NCBI GenBank assembly: GCA_946407095.1
Contig: CAMJMR010000018.1
Coordinates: 1 to 45,833, forward strand
Reading direction: 5' to 3'
DNA length: 45,833 nt
Source: an uncultured Selenomonadales bacterium
Lineage (GTDB): Bacteria > Bacillota > Negativicutes > Selenomonadales > Selenomonadaceae
The position numbers and the translations under genes are program-made. Positions 17,087 through 23,857 of this stretch are shown here, in pieces. The notes under the pieces were generated by a model, which had not been told where the DNA came from, made no database searches, and worked only from the letters and a program-made list of their open reading frames with translations. How positions within the stretch are numbered: the first letter of the stretch is position 1; every line of letters starts with the position of its first letter.

Positions 17087-18610
17087 TCAAACAATCATCA
17101 ACGCTTTTAAAATCGGCAAATCGATTGTCAAGAATCGCTCCGCCAATGTGCGCAAGTGTTCCGTCGTTTTTTCGGGCGTATCCAATGCCTTGCCGTTGAA
17201 CAGAATGCGTTGCCCTTGCCGCGATAAAAGTTTCTGAACCGTGTCAGCCAATTTGTCCGCCGCCTTGACGCCGCCCTTATACTGCGCAAGGAACAGCTGC
17301 TTGAAGCGATTGACATTGACGCCGCCGCCGATAAGCGGGCTCGCCAAAAAGCTAATCGCCTCTTCAAATTTCGCTCGCTCGCAAAGGTGCGCGTTGAGTC
17401 TGTCACAAGATTCTGTGACAAGCTCGGCGGCCGCCTCACTTTGGCAAGGCATGACGTGACCCGTAAGAATCAAGACGCGAATGACTTCAAGCGTTGCGTT
17501 GACTTTTGAGCGGAACTTCAGCAGATTTTTCGGGCGGAAGTTGTCGGCCGCCAAATGGTTAATCAGCGGGCGGTAGGCGTCTTCGGAAAGGCGCAAAATA
17601 CCCAAGGACGTGTTGAAAGTCAGCGGCACTTCGGCGGCGGGCGTCATCAAAACGTAGCGCGTCGACAGAATTTTTTCTTGAGCCTCGGCATTGGGGATTC
17701 GGCGCAGTCCGCGAACGTAAAGGTCTTTGCGGAAATTGCGATTGATAAAATAATCCTGTATCTGCTCGCGGACAAGCGCGTCGTTAATCTTGCTTAGGAA
17801 GTCTTTGGCCTTTTGGGGCAGGTGGAAAATCTCGCCTTCAATCGGCATGGCGGTCGTAGCGAAGTCAAGCTTTGCCTCCTGCGAAAGTTGAGCCACGTCC
17901 GAAAAGTACATCAAGTCCCAATCCAAGTTCAGATACTCGTGGGCAATGTAGTGGGGATTTTGTTTCTTCAGCTGCTCGAAGGTCGATTGAAAAGTCGGCG
18001 CAAGTTTGACGTAAGCGGGCTCGGCGTCAAGCATTTCCCCGACGAATTTCAGCGCGGCTTGAACGCGTTCGTTAATATCGCCGTTGCCGTGAAAGTTTTT
18101 GTCGTAAAGCGTCAAGAGTTCGCGAATCGGCGCGGTAGGCGCCCAGCCCGGCAAGCAGTTGTAGCTGTTGTAGACCATGCCGCCTGACTTCAAATGCCGC
18201 CGCGCGACTTCCAACATGTGCCGACGATTTTCCGCGCTGACCCAAGACCACACGCCCTGAAAGCCAATTGAATCGAATTGCGGCAAGTCGTCACGGTTGG
18301 CGAATTCTTCAAAGCTGTCCTCGAAAAAGTTTGCGTCCGCGCCCGAAGCCTCGGCAAGTTTTTGAGCCTGCGCGGCGTGCGCGGGATTGAAATCCGTGCC
18401 GAAAAATTTTCCCGGCGTAGCCGCCGCGTGTATGTTCGCCGAAACTCCTTGCCCGAAACCAAGCTCGCAATGGCAACTGTCCTCGTTGATGTCGGGCGCG
18501 GCAATGCCCTTGTTCAAAAGACACCAGCGCATGTAAACGGGCGACAGTTCGCGATAGTAGCCGTAAGTGTAAGTTGCGTCGGTGAAGTAGCCGTCATTCC
18601 AACTGTTCAT
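17087..18610 (-). CDS. Class I SAM methyltransferase with regulatory domain
   Basis: 507-residue protein. The SAM-binding glycine motif ELGFGQG is at 49-55, with acidic GTDFNPAHAAQA following. After about residue 220 comes a long helical part with a winged-helix-like end, matching the architecture called methyltransferase plus methyltransferase regulatory domain (PF10119). The substrate is unknown; relatives often occur near surface-modification genes. GGGAGG lies about 8 nt before ATG 18610. It is co-transcribed with hisD. Confidence 0.75.
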   Translation of the reverse strand: MNSWNDGYFTDATYTYGYYRELSPVYMRWCLLNKGIAAPDINEDSCHCELGFGQGVSANIHAAATPGKFFGTDFNPAHAAQAQKLAEASGADANFFEDSFEEFANRDDLPQFDSIGFQGVWSWVSAENRRHMLEVARRHLKSGGMVYNSYNCLPGWAPTAPIRELLTLYDKNFHGNGDINERVQAALKFVGEMLDAEPAYVKLAPTFQSTFEQLKKQNPHYIAHEYLNLDWDLMYFSDVAQLSQEAKLDFATTAMPIEGEIFHLPQKAKDFLSKINDALVREQIQDYFINRNFRKDLYVRGLRRIPNAEAQEKILSTRYVLMTPAAEVPLTFNTSLGILRLSEDAYRPLINHLAADNFRPKNLLKFRSKVNATLEVIRVLILTGHVMPCQSEAAAELVTESCDRLNAHLCERAKFEEAISFLASPLIGGGVNVNRFKQLFLAQYKGGVKAADKLADTVQKLLSRQGQRILFNGKALDTPEKTTEHLRTLAERFLTIDLPILKALMIV

Positions 18611-18694
18611 TTCTCAACCTCCCAAAAAGTTTCCGTCGCCACTTTACCGCAAAAATTTCGCGCTGTCTATCCTTGAGTTGACTGCAGAGCCGAA

Positions 18695-18827
18695 ATTTTT
18701 AAACTTGACACACTCGCCGGCCGCTTTAAAAGCGGCTGAACAGTTAGCGCGATTCAAAGTCCGACATTTTCAACGAATCGCCGCGCTTTGACCCTCACGG
18801 GGATTTTTAAACTTGACACACCCGCCG
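18695..18827 (+). mobile_element. Small palindrome-ended element splitting the kptA promoter
   Basis: The palindrome GCCGCTTTAAAAGCGGC (18720-18736) starts an insert of about 83 bp. The 25-nt host stretch containing TTGACA is present on both sides: 18695-18719 and 18803-18827, one mismatch. The inner text (GAACAG-TAGCGCG, GTCCGACA, TCGCCGCG) is shared with the elements at 22024 and 29258. Confidence 0.7.
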
Positions 18828-18841
18828 CTTTGAATTACGAT
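18813..18841 (+). promoter_or_regulatory. Promoter of kptA operon
   Basis: TTGACA (18813-18818), 17 nt, TACGAT (18836-18841). The TTGACA belongs to the downstream copy of the duplicated 25-nt stretch; the upstream copy (18705-18710) is now separated from the -10 by the inserted element. Confidence 0.65.
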
Positions 18842-18871
18842 TTAAAAAATTTTCGGAGGAGGCGCGGACAG

Positions 18872-19408
18872 TTGTCGCTGAAGGATACGAGCAAGTTCTT
18901 GAGCCTGATACTTCGCCACAAGCCGCAACTTGTCGGGCTCGAACTCGATGAGCACGGCTGGGCTGACGTTGACGACTTGATTCGGCGCGTGAGCAGGAAA
19001 CGCCCGCTTGACCGCCCGACACTTGAGCAGATAGTCGCGCAGGACGAAAAGCAACGCTATTCCTTCAGCGCGGACGGAAAATTGATTCGCGCCAATCAAG
19101 GGCATTCAATTCCCGTCGACGTGGAGCTTGAAGAGCTTGAGCCGCCGAAAATTTTATATCACGGGACGGGCGAAAGATTTGCGGCGTTGATACGGATTCA
19201 AGGCTTGCTGAAAAAATCGCGGCTTTACGTCCACCTGTCGAGCGATATTGAGACCGCCGTCAAGGTCGGGCAACGTCACGGCAAGCCGAAAATTTTTCTC
19301 GTCGAAAGCGGGCGCATGTTCGCCGACGGCTACAAATTCTTTCGTTCGGTCAATGGCGTGTGGTTGACTGAACACGTTCCCGCGCAATACTTAAAGGAGA
19401 GATTTTGA
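18872..19408 (+). CDS. kptA: RNA 2'-phosphotransferase (Tpt1/KptA)
   Basis: 178-residue enzyme that removes an internal 2'-phosphate from RNA using NAD+. The N-terminal winged-helix part carries SKFLSLILRHKP. The ADP-ribosyltransferase-like part carries NQGHS, LYHGT and the RLYVHLS block. The TTG start at 18872 is placed by GGAGG 9 nt upstream and gives the standard family start. The bacterial role is unclear because most bacteria lack tRNA splicing. It is followed after 1 nt by the TSCPD gene. Confidence 0.92.
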   Translation: MSLKDTSKFLSLILRHKPQLVGLELDEHGWADVDDLIRRVSRKRPLDRPTLEQIVAQDEKQRYSFSADGKLIRANQGHSIPVDVELEELEPPKILYHGTGERFAALIRIQGLLKKSRLYVHLSSDIETAVKVGQRHGKPKIFLVESGRMFADGYKFFRSVNGVWLTEHVPAQYLKERF

Positions 19409-19409
19409 C

Positions 19410-19673
19410 ATGGAGAGCTACACTTTTAATCCGCAACGCGTTTGTTCAAAGCGCATAGATTTTTCGTTGGACGAAGACGGACGCTTGCACGACGTGAAAT
19501 TTTTGGGCGGTTGCCCCGGCAATCTTCCTGCGATAGGCAAACTCGTCGAAGGCAAGGACGCCAAGGAAATCGCCGACATTCTGCGCGGCAATCCCTGCGG
19601 CGGTCGCGGCACATCTTGTGCTGACCAGCTGTCGATAGCCATTGACGCCGCTTTGGCCAAGCGGTCGGCTTAA
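19410..19673 (+). CDS. TSCPD domain protein (TIGR03905 family)
   Basis: 87 residues with four cysteines, C12, C35, C63 and C70, the last in TSCADQL, which corresponds to the TSCPD signature. The domain also occurs at the end of some ribonucleotide reductases, where it is thought to bind metal. The start overlaps nothing but lies 1 nt after the kptA stop, so the genes are coupled. Confidence 0.85.
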   Translation: MESYTFNPQRVCSKRIDFSLDEDGRLHDVKFLGGCPGNLPAIGKLVEGKDAKEIADILRGNPCGGRGTSCADQLSIAIDAALAKRSA

Positions 19674-19691
19674 ATGTTTGGAGGTATCATC

Positions 19692-20042
19692 ATGGACAAG
19701 CAAACACTGATTGAAAAGGTAAAGGCGTTGGCGAAGACTTACAGCTGTTGCCCCAAGCTCAAGGCTACGGTAGCGGCTTACGTCGAGGCAGTGGGCACGG
19801 CCGAAGAAAAGGTCGCCGCGCAGAATCTTATCGCCGAAATCGAAGAGGACATCACGCCGATTGACAACCTGGTAGCGTTCGCGCATTCGGATGTTGCGGT
19901 TGAAAAGTTCGGCGCGGAGGGTGCAAAGAAATTCGCTGCCCATGCCGACGAACTCAAAGCAAGCGGCGCGAAATATTGCGATTGTCCCGCTTGCAAGCTC
20001 GGTCTGGAAATCCTCGCCGACAAAGACGTATTGCTTGCGTAA
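19692..20042 (+). CDS. Small CxCxxC protein, tandem copy 1
   Basis: 116 residues. It has an N-terminal pair C19-C20 (YSCCPKLK), a helical middle (EEKVAAQNLIAEIEEDITPIDNLVAFAHS) and a C-terminal C96-x-C98-x2-C101 (KYCDCPAC). Similar small proteins in Negativicutes are sometimes labelled Hsp90-like, but nothing here resembles Hsp90. The cysteine layout suggests a metal or Fe-S site, which is inference. GGAGG precedes ATG 19692. Two paralogues follow. Confidence 0.7.
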   Translation: MDKQTLIEKVKALAKTYSCCPKLKATVAAYVEAVGTAEEKVAAQNLIAEIEEDITPIDNLVAFAHSDVAVEKFGAEGAKKFAAHADELKASGAKYCDCPACKLGLEILADKDVLLA

Positions 20043-20062
20043 AATTTTTTTAGGAGTGTCGC

Positions 20063-20413
20063 ATGGACAAACAAACGATTATCGAAAAACTTAAGGAACT
20101 GGCGGCGTCGCCAAGCTGTTACATCAGACTGAAACAGGAAATCGAACGTTACCTTGACACATTGGGCACGCCCGGCGAACAGCTTGCTGCCGAAAAGCTA
20201 CTCGACGAAATTAAGCATGATGTCGTCCCTGTTCAACAGCTGATTATTTTCGCGCATTCGAATCGCGCCATTGAAGCATTCGGCAGAGAAGGCGCAAAAA
20301 AATTCCTCGCAAATGCCGAAGCCCTAAGGCGGCGCGGCGCGAAATACTGTAACTGCAAAGCTTGCACGCTCGGTCTGGAAATCCTCGACAACAAGGAAAT
20401 TCTTCTCGCTTAA
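20063..20413 (+). CDS. Small CxCxxC protein, tandem copy 2
   Basis: 116-residue paralogue of the preceding protein: the same MDKQ opening, FAHS centre, KYCNCKAC and LGLEIL ending. The N-terminal CC pair is reduced to one Cys (PSCYIRL), so the C-terminal triplet is the part under strongest constraint. TTAGGAG lies upstream. Confidence 0.7.
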   Translation: MDKQTIIEKLKELAASPSCYIRLKQEIERYLDTLGTPGEQLAAEKLLDEIKHDVVPVQQLIIFAHSNRAIEAFGREGAKKFLANAEALRRRGAKYCNCKACTLGLEILDNKEILLA

Positions 20414-20432
20414 AAGTTTTGGGATGTGTCAC

Positions 20433-20783
20433 ATGGACAAACAGGCTATGATTGAAAAGGTTAAAGATTTGGGCGCGTCGCCCAGCTGTTGCGAAGAACT
20501 CAAAGTGGCGGTTCAATACTACCTTGACGCTTTGGGCAAGTCCTACGAAAAATCTGCCGCCGAAAATTTGATTAAGGTTACCAAGGCAAGCATCACGCCG
20601 ATTGAATTGCTGGTCATTCGGGCGCACTCAAACAGCACCATTGAAAAGTACGGCGTCGAAATGGCAAAAAAATTAGCCGCGCATGCCGACGCACTCAAAG
20701 CGGCCGGCGCGAAGTATTGCAACTGCAGTGCCTGCACTCTCGGCTTGGAAATTCTCAAAGACAAGGACATTCTTCTTGCTTAA
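20433..20783 (+). CDS. Small CxCxxC protein, tandem copy 3
   Basis: 116-residue paralogue with both cysteine sites intact (PSCCEEL and KYCNCSAC). ATG 20433 is chosen to match the MDKQ start of its two neighbours, over an in-frame ATG at 20424. It is the last gene of the kptA operon, ended by a strong terminator. Confidence 0.7.
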   Translation: MDKQAMIEKVKDLGASPSCCEELKVAVQYYLDALGKSYEKSAAENLIKVTKASITPIELLVIRAHSNSTIEKYGVEMAKKLAAHADALKAAGAKYCNCSACTLGLEILKDKDILLA

Positions 20784-20806
20784 AAATCATTCGGACAAAA
20801 AAATTG

Positions 20807-20833
20807 CCCCGTTCAGATTGAGCGGGGTTTTTT
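20807..20833 (+). terminator. Terminator of the kptA operon
   Basis: CCCCGTTCA and TGAGCGGGG pair over 9 bp around GAT, followed by TTTTTT. Confidence 0.85.
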
Positions 20834-20849
20834 CTTTCGGCGTATTTTT

Positions 20850-21209
20850 TCAATCGTCATCTGCCAAACGGGACTTTTGCCTTTTCCTGTTGGTAGAAAC
20901 GTCGCAATTTGTCAGATCCGAATCGTCAATGTCAAAATCGCCGTGAATTTCTTTAACCGTAACGTCGCAATTCGTCAAATCCGAAGCAACGATATCAAAA
21001 TCGCCGTGGATGTTTTCAATCGTTATGTTGCAATTCGTCAGCTCCGAAGCGTCAATGTTTAAGTCGCCTTGGATGTTTTCAATCGTTATGTTGCGATTCG
21101 TCAGCTCCGAACGGTCTGCGATATCTTCCGCGTTATTCAAAATGTTTTCAATAGTCACGCTGTCGCTGGGGAATTCTATCGTCTTACCGTTTATTTTGAT
21201 TGTAACCAT
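20850..21209 (-). CDS. Protein of 21-residue tandem beta repeats
   Basis: 119 residues. After a lead (MVTIKINGKTIEF) come three full repeats of 21 residues at 34-54, 55-75 and 76-96 and part of a fourth, each of the type SELTNCNITIENIHGDFDI, ending in a charged tail (KRQKSRLADDD). The regular NITIENI/GDFDI alternation suggests a parallel beta-helix or similar stacked fold. The function is unknown. GAGGAAATAGG lies directly before ATG 21209. Confidence 0.6.
   Translation of the reverse strand: MVTIKINGKTIEFPSDSVTIENILNNAEDIADRSELTNRNITIENIQGDLNIDASELTNCNITIENIHGDFDIVASDLTNCDVTVKEIHGDFDIDDSDLTNCDVSTNRKRQKSRLADDD
20898..21110 (-). repeat. 63-bp tandem repeats in the beta-repeat gene
   Basis: Three complete and one partial unit are visible at DNA level, sharing blocks such as GAAAACATCCA and TTCGTCAG (plus-strand complement), so the expansion is fairly recent. 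Confidence 0.6.
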
Positions 21210-21315
21210 CCTATTTCCTCGCTTTCCGAAGGTGGAATAAGAGCCGTCTCCAAAGTTCTTGCAAACACGCCAAAAGATTACGAAAAACGAAACGCGCTGT
21301 CAAGATTTCGATATT

Positions 21316-21996
21316 TCATTCGGTGAAGCAAAGGTAAACCGCCAACGTCCCGCCTCCGACGCCGACAGAAATTTTGTCGTCCGAAACGCGGTTGCTGACG
21401 GCGCAGGGCAATGTTTGCGTCAAAGTCGCGCCGTCCAGCTCCCAACGAACATTTTTTATCGTGACGTCCGCGCAGGTCGCAGTCATCGGCAAGAGCGATA
21501 CGGCAAGCGGCTCGCGGAAAAATTTTACGTCGACGGCCTCCTTGCCGCGCAGGTAGAAAATTATTTCGCGCTCATCGGCAAGGATAACCTTTTGCTCGGC
21601 CGCCGCGCAGGTGAAAGCCGTGCTGTAAAGGTGATCGAAGCGTCCGCCGAAACAGCCCGTCATCAGCGCAACGTGTTCGCCGAAAATGTCGACGGCTCGG
21701 CTAAGGGCAAGTTGCGTGTCGGTCAAGTCTTTGTCGGCGGGATATTGTTCGACGGGAACGTTTTGAGCCCGCGCCCACTCGACGGCAGATTGATTCGCGC
21801 TGTCGAAGTCGCCGATTAAAAAGCTCGGCACGATGTCGCAGGCTCGGCAAAGTTCAATGCCTTTGTCGACGCAAAAAATTTTCCGTCCGCCTGCCACAGC
21901 CCTAAACCACTCGACGCTCGGAACACGCCCGCCTGTCACGAACAAGACCTCCTGCGCGGTCTCCGACGTAAAAATTTCGCATTGCGGAAGAATCAT
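21316..21996 (-). CDS. Thiamine pyrophosphokinase
   Basis: 226 residues. It transfers pyrophosphate from ATP to thiamine. Conserved CVDKGIELC, FLIGDFDSA (GDFDS at 62-66), DKDLTDTQLAL and TGCFGGRFDHLYS are all present, followed by a beta-rich thiamine-binding C-terminus. The ATG at 21996 has GAGGTGAT 6 nt upstream, better than the upstream in-frame TTG. Confidence 0.88.
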   Translation of the reverse strand: MILPQCEIFTSETAQEVLFVTGGRVPSVEWFRAVAGGRKIFCVDKGIELCRACDIVPSFLIGDFDSANQSAVEWARAQNVPVEQYPADKDLTDTQLALSRAVDIFGEHVALMTGCFGGRFDHLYSTAFTCAAAEQKVILADEREIIFYLRGKEAVDVKFFREPLAVSLLPMTATCADVTIKNVRWELDGATLTQTLPCAVSNRVSDDKISVGVGGGTLAVYLCFTE

Positions 21997-22012
21997 ATCA
22001 ATCACCTCAAAC

Positions 22013-22137
22013 AAAAATCCCCGGCCGCTTTAAAAGCGGCGGAACAGATAGCGCGCCGTGCCGTCCGACAACTTCAACCAACACCCGCGCCGATACGAAA
22101 TGCATGCGCATTTCTAGCCTCATAAAAAAAATCCCCG
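22013..22137 (+). mobile_element. Small palindrome-ended element beside the aspA terminator
   Basis: The palindrome GCCGCTTTAAAAGCGGC (22024-22040) begins it, and the hairpin GAAATGC-ATGC-GCATTTC lies at 22097-22114. The 11-mer AAAAATCCCCG flanks it at 22013-22023 and 22127-22137. The second copy is part of the aspA terminator stem. Confidence 0.65.
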
Positions 22138-22150
22138 CGCGTGTCGGGGC
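22123..22150 (-). terminator. Terminator of dcu-aspA
   Basis: Read on the minus strand, CCCCG and CGGGG form a stem around ACACGCG, followed by a run of eight T. The T-run merges into the end of the small element. Confidence 0.75.
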
Positions 22151-22172
22151 AAAAATATTTTTAAGCGGTCGT

Positions 22173-23561
22173 TCAGTTGGTGATGCCGGGGCGCGTCATT
22201 TTTTCGGGTGACATGTAAACTTTCAGCTGTTCCTCGGTGAGCAAGCCCTTTTCCAAAATGATTTCGCGAATCGGGCGGCGCGTGGCGTAAGCCTCCTTGG
22301 CAAGCAGTGAACATTGCTCGTAGCCCAAATGCGGCAACAAAGCCGTCACGACGCCGACCGAACTGTCAAGCCACTTTTGGCACTGTTCGCGATTCGGTTC
22401 AAGCCCCGTCAAAAGTTTGTCGACGAACGTCCGCGACGCATTGGCAAGATAATTCATCGAACTGAACAGATTGTAGGCCATAATCGGCTCCATGACGTTC
22501 AACTCGAATTGCCCGTTCTCCACGCCCATCGTCACCGCCAAATCGTTGCCGATAACCTGGTAGCACGCCTGATCCATGACTTCGGCGATAACGGGATTGA
22601 CTTTGCCGGGCATAATCGAAGAGCCGGGTTGACGCTTGGGCAGGAACAGTTCATTCAGCCCGCAACGCGGCCCCGACGCCATAAGGCGGAAGTCGTTCGC
22701 CATTTTGATAAGCACAAGCGCAGTATTCTTCAGCGCGCTGGACACGTCAACGAAGCCGTCAGTGTTGTTGGTGGCGTCGATTATGTTCGTCGACGTTTCA
22801 AAGTTCTCGTGAGTGATTTCGCGGAGCTTGCGGGCAACGATTTTGATGTAAGCGGGTTCGGCATTGAGACCCGTGCCCACGGCGGTGCCGCCCATGTTAA
22901 TCAGCCTTATGCTGTCAATCGCCCATTCAATGCGGCGGATACTGCGACGAATTGCGGAGGCATACGAGCCCATTTCCTGTCCGAGCGTAATGGGAACAGC
23001 GTCCTGCAAGTGCGTGCGTCCCATCTTGAGGATGTCCTTGTACTCTTCCGCCTTGTCTTCGAGGGCGCGGGCAAGGTAGTCGAGCGCGTCGGTGACGTTG
23101 TGGCTTTTGTACGTCAAGCAGACCTTGATGGCGGTCGGGAAGCTGTCGTTGGTCGATTGCGCCATGTTCGCGTGATTGTTCGGCGAAATGATGTCGTAGC
23201 GACCCTTCGCCTCGCCGATAATCTCAAGCGCGCGGTTGCAAAGGACTTCGTTCATGTTCATGTTGATTGAAGTGCCCGCTCCGCCTTGAATCGGGTCAAC
23301 GGGAAATTGGTCGATAAACTGCCCGTCGATAATCTCTTCGGCCGCCTGAACGAGCGCGTTGCCGATTTTGCGGTCGAGGCGTCCCGTTTCCATGTTAGCT
23401 TGCGCGGCCGCCTTTTTGACCACGGCAAGCGACTTAATGAAGTCTTCGTCGAGCCTGCGCCCCGTGATAGTGAAGTTCTCAATCGCCCGCAACGTCTGAA
23501 CGCCGTAGTAGGCCTCGTCGGGAACTTCAAGCTCTCCCAAAAAATCGTGTTCCTTCCTCAT
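22173..23561 (-). CDS. aspA: Aspartate ammonia-lyase
   Basis: 462-residue fumarase/aspartase superfamily enzyme; aspartate to fumarate plus ammonia. The N-terminus EHDFLGELEVPDEAYYGVQTLRA and the signature GSSIMPGKVNP (near 312-322) are present. Fumarase C is the alternative, but the opening sequence and the adjacent C4-dicarboxylate transporter favour aspartase. ATG 23561 has AAGGTG upstream. It is downstream of dcu, with a dispersed repeat in the gap. Confidence 0.88.
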   Translation of the reverse strand: MRKEHDFLGELEVPDEAYYGVQTLRAIENFTITGRRLDEDFIKSLAVVKKAAAQANMETGRLDRKIGNALVQAAEEIIDGQFIDQFPVDPIQGGAGTSINMNMNEVLCNRALEIIGEAKGRYDIISPNNHANMAQSTNDSFPTAIKVCLTYKSHNVTDALDYLARALEDKAEEYKDILKMGRTHLQDAVPITLGQEMGSYASAIRRSIRRIEWAIDSIRLINMGGTAVGTGLNAEPAYIKIVARKLREITHENFETSTNIIDATNNTDGFVDVSSALKNTALVLIKMANDFRLMASGPRCGLNELFLPKRQPGSSIMPGKVNPVIAEVMDQACYQVIGNDLAVTMGVENGQFELNVMEPIMAYNLFSSMNYLANASRTFVDKLLTGLEPNREQCQKWLDSSVGVVTALLPHLGYEQCSLLAKEAYATRRPIREIILEKGLLTEEQLKVYMSPEKMTRPGITN

Positions 23562-23624
23562 GCTAACACCTTCTATAGAAATTTTTTTACTGCCAAAGAC
23601 AAACGCCGCAAAACTTGCTTTTGA

Positions 23625-23843
23625 GGCGCGCATGGACGCGCGCCGCCGGCAACAAAAACATGGAAGTTTTTTTGCCGGCACAGACGGCTTCGGGTAAGCT
23701 TAACGTTGCGGCAACGACCGTTTAACGCCCCTGCGAGGCGCCTTTTCTTTTTGCTACTTTTTCTTTGGGCGCGCAAAGAAAAAGTAGATGCTACACATCA
23801 AAAGTCATTGAACACTGCAATCGAAGGGACAAGCCGTCGTCAC
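23625..23843 (+). repeat. Dispersed three-hairpin repeat, copy d
   Basis: Hairpin 1 GGCGCGC/GCGCGCC (23625-23644), hairpin 2 GCCGGC to GCCGGC (23645-23679), the conserved CGCCCCTGCGAGGCGCC block, hairpin 3 CTACTTTTTCTTTG/CAAAGAAAAAGTAG (23754-23787), and a tail with AATCGAAGGGAC. It fills most of the dcu-aspA spacer (296 bases, no gene). Confidence 0.75.
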
Positions 23844-23857
23844 GACACGCTTGCCGC

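Noticed and set aside
19692-20783. Calling the three small proteins Hsp90 chaperones
   Set aside because: They are 116 residues with CxCxxC and show none of the Hsp90 ATPase motifs.
20898-21110. CRISPR array
   Set aside because: The 63-bp periodicity is in a coding frame with near-identical units and no spacers.
23562-23681. N-terminal extension of aspA
   Set aside because: The upstream in-frame codons are translated from the dispersed hairpin repeat and have no ribosome site.
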